A DNA stretch of 64,000 bases from an uncultured Rhizobiaceae group bacterium (GTDB taxonomy: Bacteria; Pseudomonadota; Alphaproteobacteria; Rhizobiales; Rhizobiaceae): the NCBI GenBank assembly GCA_947501445.1, contig CANMVS010000001.1:597150-661149 (forward strand). The letters are read 5' to 3'. Under the pieces are notes generated by a model. That model did no database searches, was not told where the DNA came from, and saw nothing but the letters and a program-made list of their open reading frames with translations. A program made the position numbers and the translations under genes. Positions 55,194-63,862 of the stretch are shown one piece after another (the first letter of the stretch is position 1; each line of letters begins with the position of its first letter).

Positions 55194-55775
55194 ATGCCAA
55201 TAACCATTCTCGATGGAATTCTCCTGGGCGTCACACTGTTTTCAGCTGTGTTGGCCATGGTGCGCGGATTTTCACGCGAAGTGCTCTCCGTTGCCTCCTG
55301 GGTGGCAGCGGCTGCCGCTGCCTATACTTTCTATCCGCTGCTGCTGCCCTATGTACAAGAATATGCAAACAGCACAACAATCGCGACAATCGTTTCAGCA
55401 GGCATCATTTTTCTGGTTGCCCTGATCATTGTTTCGGTACTGACCATGCGCATTGCGGATTTTGTCATAGACAGTCGCATCGGCGCACTGGACCGCACAC
55501 TTGGATTTCTGTTCGGTGCAGCACGCGGAATATTGTTGGTGGCCGTTGCAATGTTGTTTTTCAACTGGCTGGTTGCCGGTCCGCAGCAGCCCACATGGGT
55601 TGCTGATGCAAAATCGAAACCGCTGCTGGATTCGATTGGTGAACAGTTGGTGAGCATTCTTCCGGAAGATGCGGATTCTACAATTCTGGACAGGCTTAAA
55701 GGACTGGGCGGTGACTCAAAAGACAGCGATCAGGAGGCCAGCTTCCGTGACACAGGAAAACGCAACGCCATTTGA
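55194..55775 (+). CDS. cvpA: CvpA family membrane protein
   Basis: A 193-residue inner-membrane protein of the CvpA family, which in E. coli is linked to colicin V production and envelope stress, and is usually next to purF. Four hydrophobic segments are visible (about 5-22, 28-50, 63-86 and 100-123), with the conserved MVRGFSREVLSVASWVAA and LDRTLGFLFGAARGILLV. The last 29 bases overlap the purF reading frame in another frame, so translation of the two is probably coupled. Confidence 0.9.
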   Translation: MPITILDGILLGVTLFSAVLAMVRGFSREVLSVASWVAAAAAAYTFYPLLLPYVQEYANSTTIATIVSAGIIFLVALIIVSVLTMRIADFVIDSRIGALDRTLGFLFGAARGILLVAVAMLFFNWLVAGPQQPTWVADAKSKPLLDSIGEQLVSILPEDADSTILDRLKGLGGDSKDSDQEASFRDTGKRNAI

Positions 55776-57213
55776 CAGTGAAGGCGATGCCTTTCGTGAT
55801 GAATGTGGCGTATTTGGAATTTTCGGCAAGACAGATGCGGCGGCTGTTGTAACCCTGGGTCTGCATGCACTGCAACACCGCGGACAGGAAGCAGCAGGCA
55901 TTGTATCCTATGACAATGGCCAGTTTTCGATAGAACGCCACATCGGGCTTATTGGTGATACATTCACCAAACAATCGGTTCTCAACCGTCTGCCGGGCAG
56001 TCGTTCGATTGGTCATACCCGTTATTCCACAACCGGTGGTGAAGGCCTGCGCAATGTACAGCCGTTTTTTGCGGAATTCGCCGGCGGTGGTTTCGCAATA
56101 TCCCATAACGGCAATATTACCAACGCGCTGACGAAACAGCGCGAACTGCAAAAACGCGGCGCAATTTTCTCATCCACATCGGACACCGAAACCCTGCTCC
56201 ATCTCATTGCGATGAGCGAGCACGAGCATTTTGTGGAAAAATTCATCGACGCCATTACCCAGTTGGAAGGTGCTTTCTCCCTCGTGGGCCTGACCGGCAA
56301 GAAAATGGTTGGCGCCCGAGACCCGCTTGGCATCCGTCCGCTTGTGCTGGGTGATCTGGACGGTGCTTATATTCTGGCTTCCGAGACCTGTGCGCTTGAC
56401 ATTATCGGTGCCCGGTTCGTCCGCGACATCAAACCGGGTGAAGTCATCGTTATCACGGAAAAAGGCATCAAGAGCCATTTCCCCTACGGTGAGACCAAGG
56501 GACGCTTTTGCATTTTCGAATATGTTTATTTTGCCCGCCCCGATTCCACAATCGAGGGGCAAAATGTTTATGAGGCACGCAAGAGAATTGGCCAGGAACT
56601 GGCAAAGGAAAACCCGGTTGATGTGGATATGGTGGTGCCGGTTCCCGATTCGGGCACCCCTGCAGCAATTGGCTTTGCGCAGGAAGCCGGTGTGCCGTTT
56701 GATCTGGGCATCATCCGCAATCACTATGTTGGCCGTACATTCATTCAGCCAACAGCCTCCATCCGCAATATGGGTGTGAAGCTCAAACATAATGCCAATC
56801 GAAGTGCCATTGAGGGCAAACGCGTGGTGCTTGTTGATGACTCGATCGTGCGTGGCACAACCTCTCAAAAAATTGTTCAGATGGTGCGCGATGCCGGTGC
56901 TGCCGAAGTCCACATGCGCATCGCCTCACCGCCAACCACTGCCTCCTGTTTTTATGGCGTGGATACACCGGAAACGTCAAAGTTGCTCGCCTCACGCATG
57001 TCAATCGAAGACATGAAGGACTTTATCCGGGTTGATTCACTTGCCTTTGTTTCAATTGATGGTCTCTACCGTGCGGTCAATCAACCGGGGCGAAACAATC
57101 AGTGTCCACAGTTTTGTGACGCCTGCTTTACCGGCGAATATCCAACAGAACTTACGGATCGTGATGGCACGGATGCCACGAGAACACTCTCTTTGCTCGC
57201 CAACAACGGATAA
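55747..57213 (+). CDS. purF: Amidophosphoribosyltransferase
   Basis: PurF makes phosphoribosylamine from PRPP and glutamine, the first step of purine synthesis. With the GTG start at 55747 the product has 488 residues. A short propeptide precedes the catalytic cysteine (about Cys20) in RDECGVFGIFG. GHTRYSTTG lies in the glutaminase, and VVLVDDSIVRGTT is the PRPP motif. The C-terminal NNQCPQFCDACFTGEYP suggests the iron-sulfur, B. subtilis-like type. GTG 55747 is chosen because AGGAGG lies nine bases upstream, although the frame is open to 55669. It overlaps cvpA by 29 bases. Confidence 0.95.
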   Translation: MTQENATPFDSEGDAFRDECGVFGIFGKTDAAAVVTLGLHALQHRGQEAAGIVSYDNGQFSIERHIGLIGDTFTKQSVLNRLPGSRSIGHTRYSTTGGEGLRNVQPFFAEFAGGGFAISHNGNITNALTKQRELQKRGAIFSSTSDTETLLHLIAMSEHEHFVEKFIDAITQLEGAFSLVGLTGKKMVGARDPLGIRPLVLGDLDGAYILASETCALDIIGARFVRDIKPGEVIVITEKGIKSHFPYGETKGRFCIFEYVYFARPDSTIEGQNVYEARKRIGQELAKENPVDVDMVVPVPDSGTPAAIGFAQEAGVPFDLGIIRNHYVGRTFIQPTASIRNMGVKLKHNANRSAIEGKRVVLVDDSIVRGTTSQKIVQMVRDAGAAEVHMRIASPPTTASCFYGVDTPETSKLLASRMSIEDMKDFIRVDSLAFVSIDGLYRAVNQPGRNNQCPQFCDACFTGEYPTELTDRDGTDATRTLSLLANNG

Positions 57214-57218
57214 TCTCA

Positions 57219-57956
57219 ATGTTAGATCTGAATGGTCGTATTGCGCTTGTAACCGGTGCGTCACGCGGCATAGGCTATTTTACAGCGCTCGAACTTGCCA
57301 AAGCCGGTGCCCACGTCATCGCTGTGGCGCGAACAGTCGGTGGTCTGGAAGAACTGGATGATGCCATTGCCGCCGCAAATGGCACAACCACGCTGGTTCC
57401 ACAGGACCTGATGGACATGAAGGCAATTGACAAACTGGGGGGTGCAATTGCCGAGCGATGGGGCAAATTGGATATTCTCGTCGCAAATGCCGGCATTTTG
57501 GGCCCTTTGTCCCCCGTTGGACATTTTGAGGCCAAAACATTTGAAAAAGTCATGACCATGAATGTCACGTCCACCTGGCGCATCATTCGCACGGTCGAAC
57601 CCCTGTTGCATAAATCCGATGCCGGACGGGCTATCATCCTGTCTTCCGGTGCGGCGCATAATTGCAGACCCTTTTGGGGTGCCTATTCGGCGAGCAAGGC
57701 GGCGGTAGAGGCGCTGGCGCGATGCTGGGCTGGAGAAACACAGAACACCGCCGTTCGGGTCAATTGCGTGAATCCGGGCGCAACACGTACGGCCATGCGC
57801 GCCCAGGCCATGCCTGGCGAAGATCCGGAAACTGTGGTTCATCCATCCGAAGTGGCACAGAAAATCGTCAAACTGGCAGATCCTGCACTGCAGGAAACCG
57901 GCATGCTTTATGATGTGCCGCAGGATGTGATGAAAGCGTTTCAGCACCCACAATAA
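57219..57956 (+). CDS. SDR family NAD(P)-dependent oxidoreductase
   Basis: A classical short-chain dehydrogenase of 245 residues that follows purF by five bases, as it does in many Rhizobiales. TGASRGIG near residue 13 binds the cofactor, VANAGILGPLSPVG lies near 89, and the catalytic set is ILSSGAAH with WGAYSASKAAVEAL. The substrate is not known. Its conserved place after purF does not by itself make it a purine enzyme. Confidence 0.9.
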   Translation: MLDLNGRIALVTGASRGIGYFTALELAKAGAHVIAVARTVGGLEELDDAIAAANGTTTLVPQDLMDMKAIDKLGGAIAERWGKLDILVANAGILGPLSPVGHFEAKTFEKVMTMNVTSTWRIIRTVEPLLHKSDAGRAIILSSGAAHNCRPFWGAYSASKAAVEALARCWAGETQNTAVRVNCVNPGATRTAMRAQAMPGEDPETVVHPSEVAQKIVKLADPALQETGMLYDVPQDVMKAFQHPQ

Positions 57957-58142
57957 TTTGTCCTGCCCGCTACGTTCGGACGCAATATTGCCAAACGGCC
58001 GTTAGAATTAACAACAGTCACATCATCCTGGTGTGCCTGTTGAGCGCCTGTCCGCGTCATGCCTTCTTTTGCGTGTGGCCGGCTTTAAGGGGATTTTGCC
58101 TGCTCATCCATAGGGCGAATTGAGAGTGTTGTGCCGGGCTGG

Positions 58143-58232
58143 CCCCTTTCACGCTTTGACTGAAACGGGACAACGGTATCGGTCTTTGATTTTGTTGACG
58201 CATTCACGTTTTGGCGATTCCGTCGAAACATG
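58143..58232 (-). repeat. Two-hairpin intergenic repeat, copy 6 (inverted)
   Basis: The only full copy on the minus strand. Read in repeat orientation it has CATGTTTCG and CCAAAACGTG as left arms, the linker AAAATCAAAGACCGATACCG, and CCCGTTTC with GTGAAAGGGG at the right. The left stem is kept by partly compensatory changes: CAGG/CCTG in other copies is CATG/CGTG here. Confidence 0.8.
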
Positions 58233-58379
58233 AGTTACTCTTGTCATCATTTCATTGTCCTGACCCGTTTTGCTGAAGCGCGAAAACAGCGGCGGATGTC
58301 AAACGGCAGGAATAATGCACCACTGCGGCACTTTGGTCACAGCGATCATATTATTTTTCGGTATATTCTTGTTTGATAT

Positions 58380-58396
58380 ATATAGAGTGTCTATAT
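58380..58396. promoter_or_regulatory. Candidate PadR operator/promoter of the efflux operon
   Basis: ATATAGA-GTG-TCTATAT is a perfect 17-base dyad about 80 bases before padR. TTGTTT at 58369 and CTATAT at 58391 could be -35 and -10 boxes, with the palindrome overlapping the -10. PadR proteins usually bind such dyads at their own promoter. Confidence 0.5.
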
Positions 58397-58475
58397 GGAC
58401 AAAATGTAATGAAGTCGCATTGAGCCGGTGGGTGCCCCACCCGGATCGTTTTTTGTCGGGGCCAGGGGCCAATAA

Positions 58476-59033
58476 ATGAACGTTCGCACAGTATGTCTCG
58501 CCATTTTGCATTTTTCAGATGCAACAGGGTATGAAATCAAGAAAATGTCGACCGAGGAGCGTTTTTCCTATTTTGTCGATGCAAGCTTTGGTTCTATCTA
58601 TCCGGCGTTGTCGCGATTGCAGGACGATGAGTGTGTAACTGTGCGCGAAGAATATGAATCGGGCAAACCACCCCGCAAGATATATTCGATTACGCAAAAA
58701 GGCCGGGAGGAACTCGTCGATTCACTTGAGGTTGTTCCACGGCCCGATTCTTTCAAATCTGAATTTTTGCTGACAGCGCTGTGTTGTGAACTGATAGATC
58801 AGGGCACGATCCGGCGCGCGGTCGACAAGCGCATTCAGGATCTGCAGGCAAAGCTCGATATGCTTGACGAGGTCAATTGCTGCAATCGAACCGAAGGCGC
58901 CGCCGGGATGACGTGGATCGCCGGCTATGGCCGCGCCGTCACCGAGGCCAGCCTGAAACACTTACTTGAACACCGCAATGAACTTGAAGCTATGGCATGC
59001 GCTCCCACGCCCACGCCACAAGCAGCCGAATAG
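58476..59033 (+). CDS. PadR family transcriptional regulator
   Basis: A 185-residue PadR-type repressor. The N-terminal winged helix carries SFGSIYPALSRLQDDECVTV and the wing KPPRKIYSITQKGREEL, both family marks. A C-terminal helical dimerisation domain (about 90-180) follows. It sits 20 bases before the membrane fusion gene and is co-oriented with the pump genes, so it probably controls the operon that it begins. The inducer is unknown. Confidence 0.92.
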   Translation: MNVRTVCLAILHFSDATGYEIKKMSTEERFSYFVDASFGSIYPALSRLQDDECVTVREEYESGKPPRKIYSITQKGREELVDSLEVVPRPDSFKSEFLLTALCCELIDQGTIRRAVDKRIQDLQAKLDMLDEVNCCNRTEGAAGMTWIAGYGRAVTEASLKHLLEHRNELEAMACAPTPTPQAAE

Positions 59034-59053
59034 ACGACAGGAGAGCCGTAAAA

Positions 59054-60181
59054 ATGGCATTTCGTATCAAGGGATCACATGTAACAGCGCTGATTATAGC
59101 CGGCGCGGTTCTCGGCTGGATGGCAACGGGCGATATTGTCGTTGGTGGCCAGGCCAATTCTGCCAATGCAGTTGCACCGCCGGCCGAACGCTCGGAGGAG
59201 GCCAAACCACTTTTTAAAGTGCGTTATGTGCCTGTATCGCCTGAAATTCGCCCGGAGATCCTGCTGGTACGCGGACGTACTCAAGCGGATTCGATTGTTT
59301 CTGTTCGCACCGAGACATCGGGCACTCTCGAGAAACGAATGGTTTCCAAGGGCGACCATGTTAAAATGGGCGATCTCGTATGCCAATTGGATCGCGGTGT
59401 GCGTAAAATGGCGGTCGCCCGAGCCACAGCGGCTTATGATCAGGCGATCTTCGACTATCAAGGCGCCATTGAACTGCAGAAAAAAGGCTATGCTTCTGAA
59501 ACCCGTGTCAAGGCCCTCAAGGCGGCAATGGATGGCAGTTCTGCAACGCTGGCAGAGGTCAAGGAAGAACTTTCACACACTGATATTCTCGCTACCGCAG
59601 ATGGTATCGTCCAGGATCCGATAGCAGAAATTGGAGATAACCTGACCAGCGGTGGTGTTTGCATCACATTAATCAATGCGGATCCGATGCTGTTTATGGG
59701 GCAGGTATCGGAGCGTCTGGTCGGTGCCTTAAAGGTCGGTGATCCGGCGCAGGTGGCACTCATTTCCGGTGAATCGGTTTCCGGTGATATTCGCTACATA
59801 TCCCCTTCGGCAGATTCGGCAACGCGCACATTTCTGATAGAAATTGAGTTGCCTAACCCGGACAATCAGCTGCGCGACGGCGTCACTGCCTCTGCCAACA
59901 TAGAACTAAAGGGGAGTGAAGCCTTCCGCATCAGCCCCTCCTGGCTAACATTGGACGATGGCGGCAGAATTGGCGTACGCACGATTGGTGATGGTGACGT
60001 CGTCGCATTCGCACCGTTGAAAATCATTTCCCACACACCAGACACAATGTGGGTTACCGGCCTCCAGCCTGACGACAGGGTAATAACCCTGGGGCAGGAC
60101 TATGTTGTTCCCGGCCAGGCTGTAGAACCAGTTGCCGCGGACCTTGCTGACAAGAAAATGAAGGATGAGACCAACTCATGA
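59054..60181 (+). CDS. RND efflux periplasmic adaptor (membrane fusion protein)
   Basis: A 375-residue adaptor that bridges the RND pump to an outer-membrane channel. A membrane anchor or signal segment (about 8-28) is followed by the lipoyl half-domain EKRMVSKGDHVKMGDLVCQLD. A helical hairpin (about 118-175) comes next, then the second lipoyl part DGIVQDPIAEIGDNL. Beta-barrel and membrane-proximal domains complete the chain. The frame is open to 58997; ATG 59054 is chosen for AGGAG upstream and the signal. It overlaps the pump gene by four bases. No outer-membrane channel gene is in the window. Confidence 0.92.
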   Translation: MAFRIKGSHVTALIIAGAVLGWMATGDIVVGGQANSANAVAPPAERSEEAKPLFKVRYVPVSPEIRPEILLVRGRTQADSIVSVRTETSGTLEKRMVSKGDHVKMGDLVCQLDRGVRKMAVARATAAYDQAIFDYQGAIELQKKGYASETRVKALKAAMDGSSATLAEVKEELSHTDILATADGIVQDPIAEIGDNLTSGGVCITLINADPMLFMGQVSERLVGALKVGDPAQVALISGESVSGDIRYISPSADSATRTFLIEIELPNPDNQLRDGVTASANIELKGSEAFRISPSWLTLDDGGRIGVRTIGDGDVVAFAPLKIISHTPDTMWVTGLQPDDRVITLGQDYVVPGQAVEPVAADLADKKMKDETNS

Positions 60182-63100
60182 CTTCCGCTCTTCATGCCAT
60201 AATCTCACGTCCCAAAACAGTGATGACGCTGATGATCTTCATGATCGCAGCAGGCATCATGTCCTATTTGGCGATCCCCAAGGAAGCCCAACCGGACATT
60301 GACGTACCGGTCTATTTCGTGTCGATAAACCAGCAGGGAATCTCGCCCGGCGACGCGGAGCGTTTGCTGGTCCGGCCTATGGAGACTTCACTGCGGGGGC
60401 TTGACGGACTGAAGGAACTGACGGCCATCGCCACCGAAGGTTATGCAGCCATCGTGCTCGAGTTCAATATTGAGACCGACAAGGATGAGGTGCTCGCCGA
60501 CATTCGTGACAAGGTGGATCAGGCCAAGGCCGATATACCCAGCGAAGCTGATGAACCGATCATCACCGAAACCAATTTTGCGCTCCAGCCAACGATCATT
60601 GTGACATTGTCCGGTGATGTTCCCGAACGTACCCTGACCAACCTTGCCCGTCGTTTGAAAGATGAGATCGAGGCCATTTCAACGGTCCGCGAAGCATCCT
60701 TGAGTGGAGACCGGGAAGAGTTGCTTGAGGTTGTGCTCGATCTGATGAAACTCGAGTCCTACAATATCTCGCAGGACGAACTGCTCAACGCACTGACCCA
60801 GAACAATCAGCTGATTGCTGCAGGCTTTATCGATGATGGGAACGGGCGTTTCAATCTGAAGGTGCCGGGACTGGTTGAGAACGCGCAGGATGTCTTCGAA
60901 ATACCGATAAAACAGAACGGTGAAGGCGTTGTCACACTTGGTGAAGTTGCTCAGATACAAAGAACGTTCAAGGACCCGTCCAAGTTTACCCGGGTGAACG
61001 GCAAACCGGCCATATCCATCGATGTAACCAAACGGATCGGAACCAACATCATTGAAAACAATGATCAGGTCCGTGAAGTGGTGGCCAACTTCACCAAGGA
61101 TTGGCCAAGCACAATCAAGATCAACTATCTTCTTGATCAGTCCAGCTTCATTTTTGAAGTTCTGGGTTCGCTGCAATCATCCATCATGACGGCCATTGTG
61201 CTGGTCATGATCTGTGTTGTGGGGACATTGGGTATTCGCTCAGGACTGCTGGTCGGGCTGGCCATCCCCGGGTCTTTCATGCTGGCCTTCCTGATACTTG
61301 GCGGACTTGGTATGACCGTCAATATGATGGTCATGTTCGGCATGGTGCTGACCGTTGGTATGCTTGTTGATGGTGCCATTGTGGTTACCGAGTATGCCGA
61401 CCGGAAAATTGCCGAGGGCATGTCCCCTGCCGATGCCTATCAGCGGGCTTCGAAGCTGATGTTCTGGCCGGTGGTTTCCTCGACCGCGACAACACTCGCA
61501 GCATTTCTGCCGCTTTTGCTGTGGCCCGGTGTTCCAGGCCAGTTCATGAGCTATCTGCCCAAGATGGTCATCATTGTTCTGATGGCCTCCCTGATGACCG
61601 CGCTCATCTTTTTGCCGGTCACTGGCACCCTGTTTGCACAGGTTGCCTCCGGGGTGGCAAAACGGGCCAATGCAGTCACAGCAATCGTTGTTGGTGCCAT
61701 CGCAGGCCTGTTTGCATACGGAGGGCCGTTGGCAACACTTGACCCTTCAATGCGCCTTGCAGGTGGTGCGGTCGTGGCTATCATTGCATTGATACTGGCC
61801 TACAAAATTTCACAGTTCATTAATGCGCGACGCAAACCAAAGGTCGTTGCAGGTGTAGATAACGTTGCATTGATGTTATCATCACGTGCCGAGCTGGATG
61901 TTAAAAAAGTACCCGGGATTACCGGCTCCTACCTTCGTTTCCTTCGATTGGCAGCTGGGACCATCTGGGGCAATGCCCTTGTGATTATCGGCATCCTGTC
62001 AATGACGGCAGCCAGTTTTGTCTACTTTGCCAACAACAGCAAAGGTGTCGAGTTCTTCGTTGATGAAGAACCCGATGTTGCAATTGTTCTTGTTTCCGCA
62101 AGGGGCAATCTGTCAGCCACGGAAATCCGCGATGTTGTCGGCGAAGTTGAAGCCGAGGTTCTTCAGGTCAACGGCATTCAGAATGTCGTTATGACCGCAA
62201 CAGCACCGGGTGGCGGGACAAGTGGCGGTGGCGGTGTCATCGGCGGCGTTCAGGATAAGCCGGCAGACGTTGTCGGTGAATTGCAGGTCGAATTGGCTGA
62301 CTATTGCTGCCGTCGAAAGGCCGTTGACATTTTCGATGAAATTCGCAACCGCACTGCTGATATCGCCGGTATCAAGGTTGAGGTACGCAAAATTGAAGGC
62401 GGACCGCCAACCGGTAAAGACCTGCGTTTGGAAGTCAAATCAACTGACTATGATACGATGGTCCAGACGGTCAGCAAAATTCGTAACTACGTTGATTCAG
62501 TCGCGCTCCTGTCCGATCAGGAAGACGGGCGACCTTTGCCCGGTATCGAGTGGCAGATTGACGTGGATCGTCAGCAGGCGGGCCGTTATAACGCCGGCAT
62601 TGCGCAGATTGGTGCAATGGTCCAATTGGTGACAAATGGTCTGCCCATTGGCACCTATCGGCCAAACGATTCGGAAGATGAAGTCGATATCCGCGTGCGC
62701 CTGCCGGAAAGTGAGCGTACGCTGGACCAACTGGACCTGCTGAAACTGCGTACATCGAATGGTCAGGTACCACTGGCGAATTTCATCGAACGCACACCGC
62801 AGCAGAAAGTGTCATCCATTACCCGTCGTGATGGCCTGTATGCCATGGATGTCAAGGCAAGTGTCGCCGATGGCGCGATGGTCGATGGTCGGGCGGCCAC
62901 TGCCGATGATGTGGTCGGCATTGTTGAAAAATGGGTCAAAGCCCAGGAGTGGCCGGAAAATGTGTTCCTGCGTTTCCGCGGTGCGGATGAGGAACAAAAG
63001 GAGTCTGGTGAATTTCTGGCAAAAGCGGCGCTGGCCGCGCTATTCATGATGTTCATTATTTTGCTCACCCAGTTCAATTCTTTCTACCAGACGATCCTTA

Positions 63101-63684
63101 CCCTATCGACGGTCATCTTGGCCGTATCGGGTGTTCTGGTGGGTATGGCTGTAACAGGGCAACGGTTCTCAATTATCATGACCGGAACCGGAATTGTGGC
63201 GCTTGCCGGTATTGTGGTGAACAATGCGATTGTATTGATCGACACATTCAACAGAATGCGTGATGAAGGTATCGATGATGCTGGTCAGGCGGCGTTGAAA
63301 ACATCGGCGCAGCGTCTGCGGCCCATCATGTTGACAACCATCACGACCATTTTGGGCCTGGTACCAATGGCATTGCAGATCAACATGAATTTCTTCACTC
63401 AGACTATATCTGTGGGCGGCATTACATCGATCTGGTGGGTTCAGCTTTCAACAGCCATTATCTTCGGCCTGGCCTATTCGACAGTCCTTACACTGGTGAT
63501 GATCCCGACAATGCTGACATTACCCAGCAACATAAGCCGTACGTGGGGTAAATTCAGGACAAGATCCGCCGTGCCGATCAACACGGCGGATTCAGGCACC
63601 CCTGCTTTCGCAGGCGCGTCCCTCCCCGGTTCTCGTGCAGACAATGATGACGTGCCTGTTGCACGACCAGATGCTGCTGAATAG
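60178..63684 (+). CDS. RND efflux transporter permease
   Basis: An inner-membrane proton-driven pump of 1168 residues, about 120 longer than AcrB. The N-terminus MTSALHAIISRPKTVMTLMIFMIAAG starts TM1. Two large periplasmic loops and the TM4 motif VGMLVDGAIVVTEY are present. That motif keeps one of the two AcrB aspartates (D407/D408) and has Gly for the other. Between TM6 and TM7, about residues 494-556, there are two additional hydrophobic segments (AVTAIVVGAIAGLFAYGG and LAGGAVVAIIALILAYKI). The last 40 residues are unusual and encoded over palindromes. It shares a four-base overlap with the adaptor gene. Substrate is unknown. Confidence 0.93.
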   Translation: MTSALHAIISRPKTVMTLMIFMIAAGIMSYLAIPKEAQPDIDVPVYFVSINQQGISPGDAERLLVRPMETSLRGLDGLKELTAIATEGYAAIVLEFNIETDKDEVLADIRDKVDQAKADIPSEADEPIITETNFALQPTIIVTLSGDVPERTLTNLARRLKDEIEAISTVREASLSGDREELLEVVLDLMKLESYNISQDELLNALTQNNQLIAAGFIDDGNGRFNLKVPGLVENAQDVFEIPIKQNGEGVVTLGEVAQIQRTFKDPSKFTRVNGKPAISIDVTKRIGTNIIENNDQVREVVANFTKDWPSTIKINYLLDQSSFIFEVLGSLQSSIMTAIVLVMICVVGTLGIRSGLLVGLAIPGSFMLAFLILGGLGMTVNMMVMFGMVLTVGMLVDGAIVVTEYADRKIAEGMSPADAYQRASKLMFWPVVSSTATTLAAFLPLLLWPGVPGQFMSYLPKMVIIVLMASLMTALIFLPVTGTLFAQVASGVAKRANAVTAIVVGAIAGLFAYGGPLATLDPSMRLAGGAVVAIIALILAYKISQFINARRKPKVVAGVDNVALMLSSRAELDVKKVPGITGSYLRFLRLAAGTIWGNALVIIGILSMTAASFVYFANNSKGVEFFVDEEPDVAIVLVSARGNLSATEIRDVVGEVEAEVLQVNGIQNVVMTATAPGGGTSGGGGVIGGVQDKPADVVGELQVELADYCCRRKAVDIFDEIRNRTADIAGIKVEVRKIEGGPPTGKDLRLEVKSTDYDTMVQTVSKIRNYVDSVALLSDQEDGRPLPGIEWQIDVDRQQAGRYNAGIAQIGAMVQLVTNGLPIGTYRPNDSEDEVDIRVRLPESERTLDQLDLLKLRTSNGQVPLANFIERTPQQKVSSITRRDGLYAMDVKASVADGAMVDGRAATADDVVGIVEKWVKAQEWPENVFLRFRGADEEQKESGEFLAKAALAALFMMFIILLTQFNSFYQTILTLSTVILAVSGVLVGMAVTGQRFSIIMTGTGIVALAGIVVNNAIVLIDTFNRMRDEGIDDAGQAALKTSAQRLRPIMLTTITTILGLVPMALQINMNFFTQTISVGGITSIWWVQLSTAIIFGLAYSTVLTLVMIPTMLTLPSNISRTWGKFRTRSAVPINTADSGTPAFAGASLPGSRADNDDVPVARPDAAE
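63564..63614 (+). repeat. Tandem palindromes in the 3' end of the RND gene
   Basis: ATCCGCCGTG and CACGGCGGAT form a perfect ten-base stem with an eight-base loop at 63564-63591. CCTGC and GCAGG form a second at 63601-63614. Both lie in frame in the coding region for the C-terminal tail after residue 1128 and look like a palindromic repeat inserted into the gene end. Confidence 0.55.
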
Positions 63685-63708
63685 CCGGTTGGATTCATTG
63701 CGTGATTA

Positions 63709-63741
63709 AAAGGGCGCCCTGCCACACAGGGCGCCTTTTTT
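63709..63741 (+). terminator. Intrinsic terminator of the padR-RND operon
   Basis: GGCGCCCTG and CAGGGCGCC form a perfect nine-base stem with a CCACA loop, preceded by AAAA and followed by six T. It lies about 25 bases after the RND stop codon. Confidence 0.93.
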
Positions 63742-63769
63742 CATTGCTGATCCTGTCTTGAAAAGAGCT

Positions 63770-63862
63770 ATTCAGGTTTTGACGGAAACGGCAAAAGCTG
63801 AATGTATCGACAGCTTCAAAGGCCGACACCCTTGTCCCGTTTCTAACAAAACGTGAAACGGT
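63770..63862 (+). repeat. Two-hairpin intergenic repeat, copy 7
   Basis: Full-length copy just beyond the terminator of the efflux operon. The left arms are ATTCAGGTTTTG and CAAAAGCTGAAT (one mismatch). The linker ends AAAGGCCGACACCC, and the right hairpin is CCGTTTC with GAAACGG around TAACAAAACGT. Orientation is plus. Confidence 0.8.

Larger units (their letters stand above)
57957..58475. other. Intergenic region SDR/padR
   Basis: About 520 bases without a gene that I can support. It contains repeat copy 6 (58143-58232), AT-rich promoter-like sequence around 58360-58400 and the palindrome at 58380-58396. An open frame near 58270-58479 covers the promoter and palindrome and looks spurious. 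Confidence 0.6.

Noticed and set aside
58270..58479. Short open frame of 69 codons before padR
   Set aside because: It has no recognisable sequence and covers the likely promoter and the palindrome of the padR operon, so it is more likely regulatory DNA.
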